Source: Anaerotignum sp. MB30-C6
GTDB taxonomy: Bacteria; Bacillota; Clostridia; Lachnospirales; Anaerotignaceae
DNA length: 64,000 nt
Assembly: GCF_030908465.1 (NCBI RefSeq)
Contig: NZ_CP133078.1
Span: 310,001 to 374,000 of the forward strand
Direction: 5' to 3'
The notes under the pieces were generated by a model that did not search any database, had not been told where the DNA came from, and was given only the letters and a program-made list of their open reading frames with translations. This document shows positions 37,025 through 46,012 of the stretch, piece after piece. How positions within the stretch are numbered: position 1 is the stretch's first letter; the number at the start of each line of letters is the position of its first letter. The translations under genes and the position numbers were made by a program.

Positions 37025-37714
37025 ATGGAAAAGAAAATATTAATTGTAGATGATGAACAAAATATCGTAGATATTATTGCGTTCAACTTGAAAAAAGAAG
37101 GTTATCAAATTTTAAAAGCTCCTGACGGGGTTGAGGGTGTAAAATTAGCCATGGAAGAAAATCCTGATTTGATTCTGCTAGATATTATGATGCCAAAAAT
37201 GGACGGTTATGAGGCTTGTAAGAAAATTAGAGAAAAGAAAAATACGCCTATTATTATGCTTACAGCCCGTGCCGAAGAGGTAGATAAGGTGTTGGGCCTT
37301 GAATTGGGTGCAGATGACTATGTTACGAAGCCTTTTGGCGTTAGAGAACTTATGGCAAGGGTAAAGGCTAACTTACGCCGTCAGATTATTCACGAGGAGG
37401 CAACAGAAGATGGTGAAGGTTCTGAATTTGGCAGGCTAAGCGTGAATTTAGAGCGTTATGAGGTTCGTAAGGATGGAAATGTCCTTGAATTGACTTTGCG
37501 TGAGTTTGAACTCTTGAAGTTTCTTACCCAACAAAAAGGCCAGGTTTTTTCTAGAGAAACCTTGTTGGAAAAGGTTTGGGGCTATGAGTATTTTGGCGAT
37601 GTGCGTACAGTAGATGTTACAGTTCGCCGTTTGCGTGAGAAGCTGGAGGATGACCCAGGGAAGCCTGAGTATATTTTAACCAAAAGAGGCGTTGGCTATT
37701 ATTTTGATTGTTAA
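37025..37714 (+). CDS. walR: Response regulator WalR (YycF/VicR)
   Basis: OmpR-type regulator of cell-wall metabolism. 229 residues: receiver domain with acidic pair D9-D10, phospho-acceptor D53 in LLDIMMPKMDG, T80 and K102, then a winged-helix DNA-binding domain ending in VWGYEYFGDVRTVDVTVRRLREKLE. WalR identity rests on context: walK, yycH, yycI, walJ follow. Partner kinase is the next gene. Confidence 0.93.
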   Translation: MEKKILIVDDEQNIVDIIAFNLKKEGYQILKAPDGVEGVKLAMEENPDLILLDIMMPKMDGYEACKKIREKKNTPIIMLTARAEEVDKVLGLELGADDYVTKPFGVRELMARVKANLRRQIIHEEATEDGEGSEFGRLSVNLERYEVRKDGNVLELTLREFELLKFLTQQKGQVFSRETLLEKVWGYEYFGDVRTVDVTVRRLREKLEDDPGKPEYILTKRGVGYYFDC

Positions 37715-37725
37715 GGAAGACGAGG

Positions 37726-39513
37726 TTGGAGCCTTTGAGAAGTATTAAGTGGAAATTAATCATTATGTATCTTGGGCTTGTGCTGATTGTTATGATTGTC
37801 AGTGGTTCCTATATTTTGTTGAGTCTTAGAAATATTGAGATCGAGAAATCCAGAAAAGAGTTGGAATTATATGCAGATAAAATAAATATTCAGGTCATCG
37901 AGGATAATGATGCGGAGCGTTTTCAGGAGAATCTCCTTCGAACGGGTCCTGATGCTGTGGGTATTCATGGGAATATTTTGGACGCAAATGGAGACACCAT
38001 TGCCTCCACCTCCACATTGGAGGGGCCATACCCAGTTTATAATGATCAGGCCATCATTGCCGCTATGTATGGGATGTCTTCCTTTTCCTCGGGGAAAAAA
38101 AGCACGGACTCCTTTGCCTTATTGAAAGAATGGATGAGTTATGCCACACCCATAAAAGGGGAGGATGATAAGGTAAACTACATCATTTACACCCGATTGG
38201 ACGCTGGGGATATGCGTGCCAGCTTAGACCAGACCACAAAAATCATTATCATTGCTGTGGCCATTTCTTTGTTTTTGGCAGTGATTATGGGTTATGTCTT
38301 TGCCCAAACACTGACAGGACCCATTTTAGCCCTGACTAGGGGTGCAAAAAATATGGCAGAGGGGAATTTTGAACAAAGTTTAAAAGTACGAAGTAGCGAT
38401 GAAATTGGGCAGTTAACCAGCAGTTTTAATTACATGGCTTCTGAGTTAACAAAAAACATGTCTGAAATATCTAAAGAGAAAAATCGTTTGGAAATTTTGC
38501 TTCATAACATGAGTGATGGCGTGATTTCTTTTAATAAAGATGGAGAGTTGATGCTTGCCAATACTGCTGCTCTGGAAATGCTGGAGGTCGATAAGATTGA
38601 CATGGATTTCTCCACCTTTATTCGAGAGTATGATATTAATTCTGCTGTATACTTGGATATGGGCAATGAACCATCTAAAAAGGTAACTTTCCCAGTAGGT
38701 AAGCAGTTTATTAATGCAAACTTTACACCATACTACAGCGTGGCAGGACAGATAGAAGGCTTGGTCGTTGTATTGCAGGATATTACAGAGCAGAAGAAAT
38801 TGGATGATATGCGTAAAGAGTTCGTGGCCAATGTATCCCATGAGTTAAGAACGCCGCTAACCACAGTAAAAAGCTATACAGAAACTTTAATGGATGGCGC
38901 CATAGAGGATCGGGAAATTGCTATGGAATTCTTGGGGATTATTGATGGTGAGGCGGACCGAATGGCATTCCTAGTACGTGACCTATTGCAGTTGTCCCGA
39001 TTTGATAATAAGCAAGTGCATCTGGATATTACCCAAATTGAGATGAACGAATTCCTACTCTTAACGGTGAAGCAAAACAAGATTCATGCCGAAGCGAAGC
39101 GACAGGTGCTGAGCTTTGAGCCCTATTCGGAAAATGTAGTGATTTACGGAGATAGAGATCGTGTGGGTCAAGTTGTGAATAATATTGTTACAAATGCAAT
39201 GAAATATAGCTTGGAACAGGCCGTCATCAAAATCTATATTTCAGAGGAAGACTCTTATTTTAAAATTTCTGTAAAAGATACAGGCATGGGGATTTCCAGA
39301 GAAGATTTACCTCGCATTTTTGAGCGCTTCTATCGGGTTGATAAAGCCAGAAGCCGTGCCATGGGGGGGACTGGCCTTGGCCTTGCCATTGCAAAAGAAA
39401 TTATGGAAAGCCACGGTGGAAGGCTAACGGCAGAAAGTGAATATGGAAAAGGAACCGTTATGACCATGTGGTTTCCTAAGGAGCCGCCGAAACCTCAAAT
39501 CCAAGAAGTATAG
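37726..39513 (+). CDS. walK: Sensor histidine kinase WalK (YycG/VicK)
   Basis: 595 residues: membrane helix (about 10-35), external sensor domain (about 36-165), second helix (about 172-195), HAMP linker, PAS domain (about 255-355), HisKA with phospho-acceptor His about 372 in ANVSHELRTPL, and HATPase domain with N, G1 and G2 boxes (NIVTNAMKYS, DTGMGI, GGTGLGLAIAKEI). This order is WalK-like. I prefer TTG 37726, 7 bases after AAGGA; TTG 37708 overlaps walR. Confidence 0.93.
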   Translation: MEPLRSIKWKLIIMYLGLVLIVMIVSGSYILLSLRNIEIEKSRKELELYADKINIQVIEDNDAERFQENLLRTGPDAVGIHGNILDANGDTIASTSTLEGPYPVYNDQAIIAAMYGMSSFSSGKKSTDSFALLKEWMSYATPIKGEDDKVNYIIYTRLDAGDMRASLDQTTKIIIIAVAISLFLAVIMGYVFAQTLTGPILALTRGAKNMAEGNFEQSLKVRSSDEIGQLTSSFNYMASELTKNMSEISKEKNRLEILLHNMSDGVISFNKDGELMLANTAALEMLEVDKIDMDFSTFIREYDINSAVYLDMGNEPSKKVTFPVGKQFINANFTPYYSVAGQIEGLVVVLQDITEQKKLDDMRKEFVANVSHELRTPLTTVKSYTETLMDGAIEDREIAMEFLGIIDGEADRMAFLVRDLLQLSRFDNKQVHLDITQIEMNEFLLLTVKQNKIHAEAKRQVLSFEPYSENVVIYGDRDRVGQVVNNIVTNAMKYSLEQAVIKIYISEEDSYFKISVKDTGMGISREDLPRIFERFYRVDKARSRAMGGTGLGLAIAKEIMESHGGRLTAESEYGKGTVMTMWFPKEPPKPQIQEV

Positions 39514-39561
39514 CAGCCTAATTCTGTAGAACAAAACCGCTTATTTTGCAGAATCAAAAGA

Positions 39562-39616
39562 TGTTATAAAACTGTAAGCCCATTGTAACATGAATGTAAT
39601 ATTTCTGTTGTATAAT
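39562..39616 (+). promoter_or_regulatory. Four-copy WalR-like box array and -10 box
   Basis: Hexamers TGTTAT, TGTAAG, TGTAAC and TGTAAT begin at 39562, 39573, 39584 and 39595: exact 11-bp steps. Copies 3 and 4 form TGTWAH-N5-TGTWAH, the published WalR consensus. A TATAAT follows at 39611-39616 with no -35 hexamer, as expected for an activator-dependent promoter. A second TATAAT lies at 39632-39637. Confidence 0.72.
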
Positions 39617-39664
39617 AGGATATACTTATATTATAATGGATACAGTAGATTGGAGGTGTCAGGA

Positions 39665-40126
39665 ATGGAATGGAGAAACAAAATATTTGCAATGTTATTG
39701 GCTTTGCTTTTATTCTCTTTTTCACCCGTCTATGCCTTTGCTAGTGAAATAGAAAATCCTGCGCCTATTTCAATTACCAGCGGACTGGTTTTTGATGAAG
39801 ATGGTCAGGATGCTACGTTCGATAGTTCTCGTATGGTTTATGGTGAAGCTGTGCCTTACTCACAGATTTCTGTTACGATTTGTGGCAAGGATGGCGATGG
39901 GGATATGCAAGAAGAGTACAGCGAAGATTTAGAAGTAGGGTCTTTGGGGATTTTCAGTATGTCGTTGCCTTTGGAACTGGGAACCAATTATATTGAGTTA
40001 ACAGTGAACTGCCAAAATTTTGATGAGGCGATATATCATTTTGAAGTAAAAAGAAAGCCTCTAAAAGTAAAGGACGAACTAAAAAGCATGGTTGCTTTGC
40101 CGGGTTCAATAAAAAATATAAAATAA
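39665..40126 (+). CDS. Small secreted protein in the wal operon
   Basis: 153 residues with a signal peptide (hydrophobic core about 9-24, ending VYAFASE), then a single beta-rich domain with FDSSRMVYGEAVPYSQISVTI, resembling a Gram-positive surface repeat. Family not recognised. GGAGGTG precedes ATG 39665; the frame extends upstream to 39590 but crosses the promoter. It sits between walK and yycH, where Bacillus has no gene. Confidence 0.78.
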   Translation: MEWRNKIFAMLLALLLFSFSPVYAFASEIENPAPISITSGLVFDEDGQDATFDSSRMVYGEAVPYSQISVTICGKDGDGDMQEEYSEDLEVGSLGIFSMSLPLELGTNYIELTVNCQNFDEAIYHFEVKRKPLKVKDELKSMVALPGSIKNIK

Positions 40127-40153
40127 AAATTATAGAAAAAGCGGTGGGATCAA

Positions 40154-41560
40154 ATGAAATTATACAAAATCACGAATTTTGTCATTGTTGCTTTGGTCAT
40201 AGCTGCGGTTTATCAAACAGGAGAGTTATGGCTTGAAGGAACATCGAGCCATAACTTTTTTCATATGCTGACGGAAGGGAAGTCCCTAACCAGTAAGGCA
40301 GATGGAAATGTTCTTTTGGCGACCCGTTATGCCGTAGGTGAGGGAGAAGGTACTTTTTCTGTATATTATCCTGATGAAACGGGGACAAGCTCTCTCTTAC
40401 AAGATGCGAATGGCGTTTTAAATGAAATTCTAACGGAAAAAGAGAATCAAGTGGAATTTGTTAATGCTGACTGGAAAGAAATCGTTGGGAAACGCTGTAT
40501 TGTCATGCAGTATGACTTTATGGTATCTGCAGACGAATATTTGAACCAATATAAACGAATTAAAAATAATGATCGAATTGATTCTTTTGACTATATTGCA
40601 ATTATTCCTTCCCGCCGCCCCGGGGAGGAAAGTAAGGCGTACTTTGTCAATTCCAAAACCAACGAAAGTGTCTGTTATACTACAAAAAAAAGTCAGTCTG
40701 CAGCGGATTTTTATATGAAGTTGATTACGGATGAGAACGCCTTGACCTACATCTCTACGGGGCAGAAAACAGGGGCATCGGTTATTTGGCGAAATTTATT
40801 TTTACCCCAGTGGCCAACCTTGCCCTATCAATACAGCGGCTTGCGACAAGTTCCCGCCTTTGAAAGAGATGGTGCAGTGAGCCGTGTGGATATGGAAAAT
40901 ACGGTAAAAGGCTTTTTCCGAAACTTTTCAGTGGATTGGAGTACAAAAGATGATGGTGGGGACTTTATTTTTAGTGATAACCAGACAGTCGTAAAGTATT
41001 TCCTTGATGAGCGGGTTTTGGAATACTACAGCTATGAAGCATATGGGAATGACGCCAACAATACCAGCCTGTTGGAGGGGTATCAAATTAGCTGCAACTT
41101 TTTGGCTAATGATACATCCTTATCTACGGATGTATATTTGGCGGATATTGAAATAAAGAGCAACGAAACCATTTATTATTTCGATTATGTTGTAGATCAT
41201 TTACCTGTGAACCTTTCTGTGGCGTTGCAAGACCGCATTGGAAGCAAGCATGCCATAGAAGTTTCAGTACGAAATCAAAGGGTGAAAAAATATCGCCGTT
41301 ATGTGGTGAACTATGAGTCTACAGGCAAACAGGATATGGAGTTGAATGTTCAATTTATCGATGCGTTAGACGATGCCAATAAAACCTATCAGGCAACGGT
41401 TGAAGAAAAGGTTATTTCGGATGTAAAGAACATTTCCCTAGGCTACTATGTAGAGCTGACAGGGGAAATTGGGCTAAAATGGTTTGTTACTTTGTATGAC
41501 TATTTGTTTGTAACACAAACCCATACAGACTCTTTAGCGGCGATGAACAACATTTCATAA
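40154..41560 (+). CDS. yycH: WalRK regulator YycH
   Basis: 468 residues: one N-terminal membrane helix (about 5-25) and a large extracellular domain. Identification rests on position after walK, size, topology and segments such as FLDERVLEYYSYEAYGN. In Bacillus YycH and YycI restrain WalK through their membrane helices. Sequence conservation is low across the family, so this rests partly on context. Confidence 0.85.
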   Translation: MKLYKITNFVIVALVIAAVYQTGELWLEGTSSHNFFHMLTEGKSLTSKADGNVLLATRYAVGEGEGTFSVYYPDETGTSSLLQDANGVLNEILTEKENQVEFVNADWKEIVGKRCIVMQYDFMVSADEYLNQYKRIKNNDRIDSFDYIAIIPSRRPGEESKAYFVNSKTNESVCYTTKKSQSAADFYMKLITDENALTYISTGQKTGASVIWRNLFLPQWPTLPYQYSGLRQVPAFERDGAVSRVDMENTVKGFFRNFSVDWSTKDDGGDFIFSDNQTVVKYFLDERVLEYYSYEAYGNDANNTSLLEGYQISCNFLANDTSLSTDVYLADIEIKSNETIYYFDYVVDHLPVNLSVALQDRIGSKHAIEVSVRNQRVKKYRRYVVNYESTGKQDMELNVQFIDALDDANKTYQATVEEKVISDVKNISLGYYVELTGEIGLKWFVTLYDYLFVTQTHTDSLAAMNNIS

Positions 41561-41578
41561 ATTGAAGGGAGGAAGGTC

Positions 41579-42442
41579 ATGGAGTGGGCAGGTGCGAAGC
41601 GATTTGTGATCGTCTTGCTAATTATCTTAAATGTGGGATTGGCAGGTTTAAATATAAGGCAAAGACGGGAAAACACCATGACTTCGGCGCAAGAGAAAGC
41701 CATTTTTGAAGTGTTATCTGAAAATGGCATCACCATGTATACAGACCTAAAAATTGGTGCAGAGCCTATGGATCGGTTTGAAGCGAAAGTTCCCACTTAT
41801 GTTAAGGAGGAATTGGAGACTGCCATTTTTGACGGAGAAAAGACCAGAGTTTCCTTAGGCAACCAAAAGGTATACAAAACCAATACAAAAACCCTGACGT
41901 TAGATGGGGATCGGGGGACCTTTACCGACAAATCTATAGAAAAAGGTTTGACGAGTCTTGGACGAGAGGATGCCATAGAACTAGCGGAGCATAAGATGGA
42001 GCAAATGAAACACATTTTCGGCAGCTTTCAGCTTAGCTATGTTTCCAAAGGAGAAGATGGGTGGAGGGTTGAGTTTTGCACAACCTATAGAAATGAAACT
42101 ATTTTTTCTAATAATTTCACTTTTTTTGTATCGGACCTGGGGATTTATGGAATTGACTTTACCTATTGTGAAATAACGGGAGTTAGTCAGGAGAAAAAAG
42201 ATATTTGCTTCACCGATGAAGCGTTACTGACTTTTATGCGGGAATGGAAAAAGCGTGATGGTGCAAAGGATGCCACCATTCAAAAGCTTGAACTGGGTTA
42301 TGACCTGATGGAACAAGGCAGTGCAGTGGCGGGAACGGGCCTATATCTAGAGCCTTGCTACCGTATTTATTTGATGGAAGAAAGCCAGCCTTATTTGGTA
42401 AATGCTTATACTTGCCAAATTGTCAAAAAGAATGTAAAATAG
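41579..42442 (+). CDS. yycI: WalRK regulator YycI
   Basis: 287 residues with an N-terminal membrane helix (about 7-25: VIVLLIILNVGLAGLN, the typical YycI start) and an extracellular domain ending in a YycI-like ITGVSQEKKDICFTDEALLTFM...YRIYLMEE region. GGGAGGAAGG precedes ATG 41579. It is the last gene before a terminator and partners YycH. Confidence 0.88.
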   Translation: MEWAGAKRFVIVLLIILNVGLAGLNIRQRRENTMTSAQEKAIFEVLSENGITMYTDLKIGAEPMDRFEAKVPTYVKEELETAIFDGEKTRVSLGNQKVYKTNTKTLTLDGDRGTFTDKSIEKGLTSLGREDAIELAEHKMEQMKHIFGSFQLSYVSKGEDGWRVEFCTTYRNETIFSNNFTFFVSDLGIYGIDFTYCEITGVSQEKKDICFTDEALLTFMREWKKRDGAKDATIQKLELGYDLMEQGSAVAGTGLYLEPCYRIYLMEESQPYLVNAYTCQIVKKNVK

Positions 42443-42455
42443 CTGATAACGTGAT

Positions 42456-42479
42456 AAGAGGGGATAACCCCTCTTTTTT
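42456..42479 (+). terminator. Terminator of the walRK-yycHI operon
   Basis: AAGAGGGG-ATAA-CCCCTCTT followed by TTTT, 13 bases past yycI. Confidence 0.95.
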
Positions 42480-42571
42480 CATATGTGTAAAATAAGACTT
42501 TTTATTAATTATTTAAAAAGCCCCAATTCTAGGGGTAGGAGGAAAAAAGGCTTTCCACAGCCGCTGTTTCA

Positions 42572-42580
42572 TGATATAAT
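42572..42580 (+). promoter_or_regulatory. Extended -10 promoter of murA
   Basis: TGATATAAT (TGn plus TATAAT) 121 bases before the ATG; the -35 is poor. Confidence 0.5.
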
Positions 42581-42701
42581 TCGAATGTTAGGGCGACAAC
42601 GAATAGAATAACATTGGTTGATCAAAAGAATGAAAGATAGGCCCGGCTTTCGTATACAAAGGGAGTGTCCTTTGGCAATTTTTTGGAAGGATGAACGTTT
42701 A

Positions 42702-43958
42702 ATGGATAAATTGCTTGTAAAAGGCAGAAAACGTCTTGTGGGAGAAGTTACGATTAGCGGAGCGAAAAACGCAGCGGTGGCAGTACTACCAGCAGCGATT
42801 ATGGCAGGTGGTAAAAGTGTTTTAGAAAACTTACCCAATATTGAGGATGTAAGCTGTATTTGCCATACCATTGAAAAGATGGGGGGCAAATGTATACCCA
42901 AAGATAACCATACGATAGTAATTGACTGTTCACAGGGGCTTGATTACCGAGCTACATTTGAAGAAGTACAGAGAATTAGGGCCTCCTATTACTTCTTAGG
43001 AGCGCTTTTGGCACGTTATAAAAAGGCTGAGGTAGCAATGCCTGGTGGCTGTAATTTTGGCAAACGACCCATTGATTTACACTTGAAGGGGTTTCGTGCC
43101 TTGGGGGCAACAGTAGAAGAGGCCGATGGCGTGGTAAGAGCGTATGCGGACAAGCTTGTTGGAACATCAATCTATATGGATCAAGTTAGTGTTGGTGCTA
43201 CCATTAACATTATGTTAGCGGCAACCTTGGCAGAAGGTGTGACGACCATTGAAAATGCGGCAAAAGAGCCTCATGTTGTGGATACTGCCAACTACCTGAA
43301 TATGATGGGAGCCAATATTAAAGGTGCTGGAACGGATGTTATTCGTATTAAAGGCGTAGAAAAGCTGGAAGGGGCACAGTATACAATTATTCCTGACCAG
43401 ATTGAAGCAGGTACTTATATGATTGCGGCGGCAATTACAGGCGGAGATGTTTTGGTTAAAAACATTATTCCTAAGCATATGGATTCATTGACTGCAAAGC
43501 TGGTTGAAATGAACGTAAGGATGGAAGAAGGAGACGACTCTATTCGGGTTATGGCAAATAAGCCATTGCGTGGTGTTACGGTTAAGACCATGAGTTATCC
43601 CGGCTTCCCAACGGATTTACAGCCACAAATGGCAGCACTTTTGAGTATTTGCAAAGGTACCAGCGTGATTACAGAGAATGTATGGGAAAACAGATATCAG
43701 TATATCGAAGAGTTACGTAAACTCGGAGCCCGTGTCGATATTAACGGAAGAATTGCCACAATTGAAGGGATTCCTCACTATCAGGGGGCTAGCGTAGAGG
43801 CTACCGACCTAAGAGCGGGAGCAGCTATGATTTTAGCCGCATTGGCAGCAGAGGGAACCACAGAAATTGAAGGGGTACGTTATATTGATAGAGGCTATGA
43901 AGACGTTGAGGAGAAGTTCAACGCATTAGGCGCAGACATTCAGCGTGTTTCAGAGTAA
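42702..43958 (+). CDS. murA: UDP-GlcNAc 1-carboxyvinyltransferase MurA
   Basis: First committed step of peptidoglycan synthesis. 418 residues with the substrate motif ISGAKNAAVAVLPAA (about 18-32), catalytic Cys117 in MPGGCNFGKRPIDLHLKG (so fosfomycin-type binding is expected), and PGFPTDLQPQ near 308. I start at ATG 42702 with GGAAGG 11 bases upstream; the frame upstream to 42618 lacks family sequence. Confidence 0.96.
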   Translation: MDKLLVKGRKRLVGEVTISGAKNAAVAVLPAAIMAGGKSVLENLPNIEDVSCICHTIEKMGGKCIPKDNHTIVIDCSQGLDYRATFEEVQRIRASYYFLGALLARYKKAEVAMPGGCNFGKRPIDLHLKGFRALGATVEEADGVVRAYADKLVGTSIYMDQVSVGATINIMLAATLAEGVTTIENAAKEPHVVDTANYLNMMGANIKGAGTDVIRIKGVEKLEGAQYTIIPDQIEAGTYMIAAAITGGDVLVKNIIPKHMDSLTAKLVEMNVRMEEGDDSIRVMANKPLRGVTVKTMSYPGFPTDLQPQMAALLSICKGTSVITENVWENRYQYIEELRKLGARVDINGRIATIEGIPHYQGASVEATDLRAGAAMILAALAAEGTTEIEGVRYIDRGYEDVEEKFNALGADIQRVSE

Positions 43959-43965
43959 AAATTTC

Positions 43966-43990
43966 AAAGCAGGGGTAACCCTGCTTTCTA
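43966..43990 (+). terminator. Terminator of murA
   Basis: AAAGCAGGG-GTAA-CCCTGCTTT perfect 9-bp stem, then CTATAATT; the T-run is weak. Confidence 0.8.
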
Positions 43991-44040
43991 TAATTTAAGG
44001 AAGGCATTGTTAACGCCATGGGTTATAAGTATTAGGAAAA

Positions 44041-44144
44041 TACGCATAGTCTATGGGCTTAGGAAGTCCTCCACGTATTCAGGTGGAGGGAAGGCAAAGC
44101 GTTGTCAGAAATTTGTGCAATACAAACTACGCATAGTCTTTGCC
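44041..44144. repeat. Repeat and hairpin element before walJ (IS200/IS605-end-like)
   Basis: Two exact 12-bp direct repeats TACGCATAGTCT (44041-44052, 44128-44139). Just after the first come GGGCTT-AGG-AAGTCC and CCTCCAC-N8-GTGGAGG stems, reminiscent of the GGGCTT.GGAAGCCC plus hairpin of IS200/IS605 right ends. GGCAAAG (44093) and CTTTGCC (44138) form a further inverted repeat. No transposase is nearby. Confidence 0.45.
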
Positions 44145-44170
44145 AAGAAAATAGAAAAGGGGGGAGTTTT

Positions 44171-44965
44171 TTGGCAGTGGAATTTTGTACCCTCGTTAGC
44201 GGAAGCAGTGGAAATAGCACCTATATCGGCACAAAACATACACGCATTTTAATTGATGCGGGAGTCAGTGGCAAGAAAATTGAGGAAGGTCTGGCTGAGC
44301 TTAAGTTAACGGGAAAAGACATAGATGGATTATTTATTACCCATGAGCATTTGGATCATATAAAGGGTGCAGGTATTTTCTCAAGGCGATTCAATGTCCC
44401 AATTTACGCTACATATGAAACATGGATGGCAATGGAGAATACCTTGGGAAAAATTTTACCTACCAACAAACGGTTTGTTTACCCTGGAGAAAATTGTATT
44501 ATTAATGATATTTGTGTAAAGCCTTTTTCCATTCCCCATGATGCCGTAGACCCTGTGGGATATAATATATTTGCAGGGGAAAAAAAGGTTACCCTTGCTA
44601 CGGATATTGGGCATATTACTGAAGAAATAAGGGAATGTATCGCAGAAAGCGAAATTCTTTTGTTGGAATCTAACCATGATGAGGAAATGGTACAGAAAGG
44701 GAGTTATCCTTGGCACTTAAAAAAACGTATTTTAAGCGATAAGGGTCATCTTTCCAACACGTCTGCGGGGGAATTACTGTCTTACGTGGTAGATGGAAAA
44801 ATGAAGCATGTTTTCTTGGGACATTTAAGCCAAGAAAATAATGAGCCCCATTTGGCCTTTGATACCGTTGAGAAGATTTTGCAAAAGAATAGAATTAAAG
44901 TTGGCAAGCATATTAAAATGGATATGGCTTATCGTCATAATACGGGAATAAAAGTTGAAATATAG
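44171..44965 (+). CDS. walJ: MBL-fold metallohydrolase WalJ (YycJ)
   Basis: 264-residue metallo-beta-lactamase-fold protein with the metal motif THEHLDHIKG (about 59-68), the N-terminal VSGSSGNSTYIG typical of YycJ, ESNHDEEM, and LGHLSQENN. In Bacillus YycJ is a DNA-processing nuclease linked to the wal genes. TTG 44171 follows GGGGGAG; an upstream frame to 44102 covers the repeat element and is not family-like. Confidence 0.92.
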   Translation: MAVEFCTLVSGSSGNSTYIGTKHTRILIDAGVSGKKIEEGLAELKLTGKDIDGLFITHEHLDHIKGAGIFSRRFNVPIYATYETWMAMENTLGKILPTNKRFVYPGENCIINDICVKPFSIPHDAVDPVGYNIFAGEKKVTLATDIGHITEEIRECIAESEILLLESNHDEEMVQKGSYPWHLKKRILSDKGHLSNTSAGELLSYVVDGKMKHVFLGHLSQENNEPHLAFDTVEKILQKNRIKVGKHIKMDMAYRHNTGIKVEI

Positions 44966-44973
44966 GTGAGGAA

Positions 44974-45453
44974 ATGAGAGTCACGATTGTATGTGTTGGA
45001 AAGCTTAAGGAGGCATACTGGCGAGGAGCGATTGGGGAATACAGCAAACGCCTAAGTCGTTATATGAAGCTGGAAATTGTGGAATTGCCCGATGAGAAAG
45101 CACCGGAAACCATGAGTCCTGCCCAGGAGAATGAAGTGCGTGAAAAAGAAGGCGTACGCATTTTAAAAGCAGTGAAAGAAGATGCTTTTGTAGTAGCCTT
45201 AGCTATAGGTGGTAAAAGCCTTTCTTCTGAGGCTTTGGCGGACTTTATGGCGGAAAAGTCGGTTCGAGGTGTTAGCCACATAGTGTTTATCATTGGCGGC
45301 TCCCTAGGGCTTTCAGATGGGGTTATGAAGCGGGCTGATTTTTCTTTAAGCTTTTCTCCCATGACTTTTCCCCATCAAATGATGCGGGTTATTTTACTAG
45401 AGCAGATTTATAGGGCTGAGAAAATAAATCGGAAAGAGCCCTATCATAAATAG
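44974..45453 (+). CDS. rlmH: 23S rRNA pseudouridine-1915 N3-methyltransferase RlmH
   Basis: 159-residue SPOUT methyltransferase. Features: start VTIVCVGKLKEAYW, the SAM-binding IIGGSLGLSDGV (about 107-118), and C-terminal FSPMTFPHQMMRVILLEQIYRAEKI with PYHK. It lies 8 bases after walJ, as in other Firmicutes. GTGAGGAA precedes the ATG. Confidence 0.97.
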   Translation: MRVTIVCVGKLKEAYWRGAIGEYSKRLSRYMKLEIVELPDEKAPETMSPAQENEVREKEGVRILKAVKEDAFVVALAIGGKSLSSEALADFMAEKSVRGVSHIVFIIGGSLGLSDGVMKRADFSLSFSPMTFPHQMMRVILLEQIYRAEKINRKEPYHK

Positions 45454-45487
45454 AGAATCCGAAAGGGTAAAAAAAGGAGGTTTTGCA

Positions 45488-45889
45488 ATGTTTAGCAAGC
45501 CATCGAATGGTTGGACGGATGTAGTCATCAGTGAATTTGAGGGGCAGGCCAGTTATCTTACGGATGTGCCTATGGATTGCTTAAAAGGGTGTATCTTTGC
45601 CTTAAAGAATAAAGTACCATTTTCTTTTTTCTTTGATGAGGAGGGCAGTGAATGCATCATCACCTCACATGGGGAATATACCTATATCCTTCATGAACTG
45701 GATCAAACACAAGTCTATAAACTTGAGTTACCTTTTCTTGCTTTGGCGAAAGAAATTGCCCAAGACATTGAGGCTTATTTAGATGAATGGATCAATTGGT
45801 TTACCTATTTAGAAGAAGAAGATTTGGAACGAACAGAGGCATTAAAAAATGGTTTGGTTGAGCTGAAGGAACTTCTGGAAAACCAATAA
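45488..45889 (+). CDS. Uncharacterised cytoplasmic protein
   Basis: 133 residues, acidic, with an N-terminal alpha/beta part (CLKGCIFALKNKVPFSFFFDEEG at about 32-54) and a helical, Glu-rich C-terminus. Family not recognised. A strong AAAGGAGG precedes ATG 45488. It lies 34 bases after rlmH and before a bidirectional terminator, so it is probably the last gene of the walJ-rlmH unit. Confidence 0.78.
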   Translation: MFSKPSNGWTDVVISEFEGQASYLTDVPMDCLKGCIFALKNKVPFSFFFDEEGSECIITSHGEYTYILHELDQTQVYKLELPFLALAKEIAQDIEAYLDEWINWFTYLEEEDLERTEALKNGLVELKELLENQ

Positions 45890-46012
45890 AAGAAAGATTT
45901 TTTCTGGAAATTTATTCACGCTTATGATGTGACCCCATAGCTTTAAGGAGATTTTCTCTTTCATTATTTATTATGATTTGAGAGTTTTATAGAGAAAATC
46001 CTTACCCACAAT

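Noticed and set aside
42691..42702. Three-codon mini-frame (ATG AAC GTT TAA) overlapping the murA start
   Set aside because: The ribosome-like GGAAGG abuts its ATG with no spacing, so it is unlikely to be translated.
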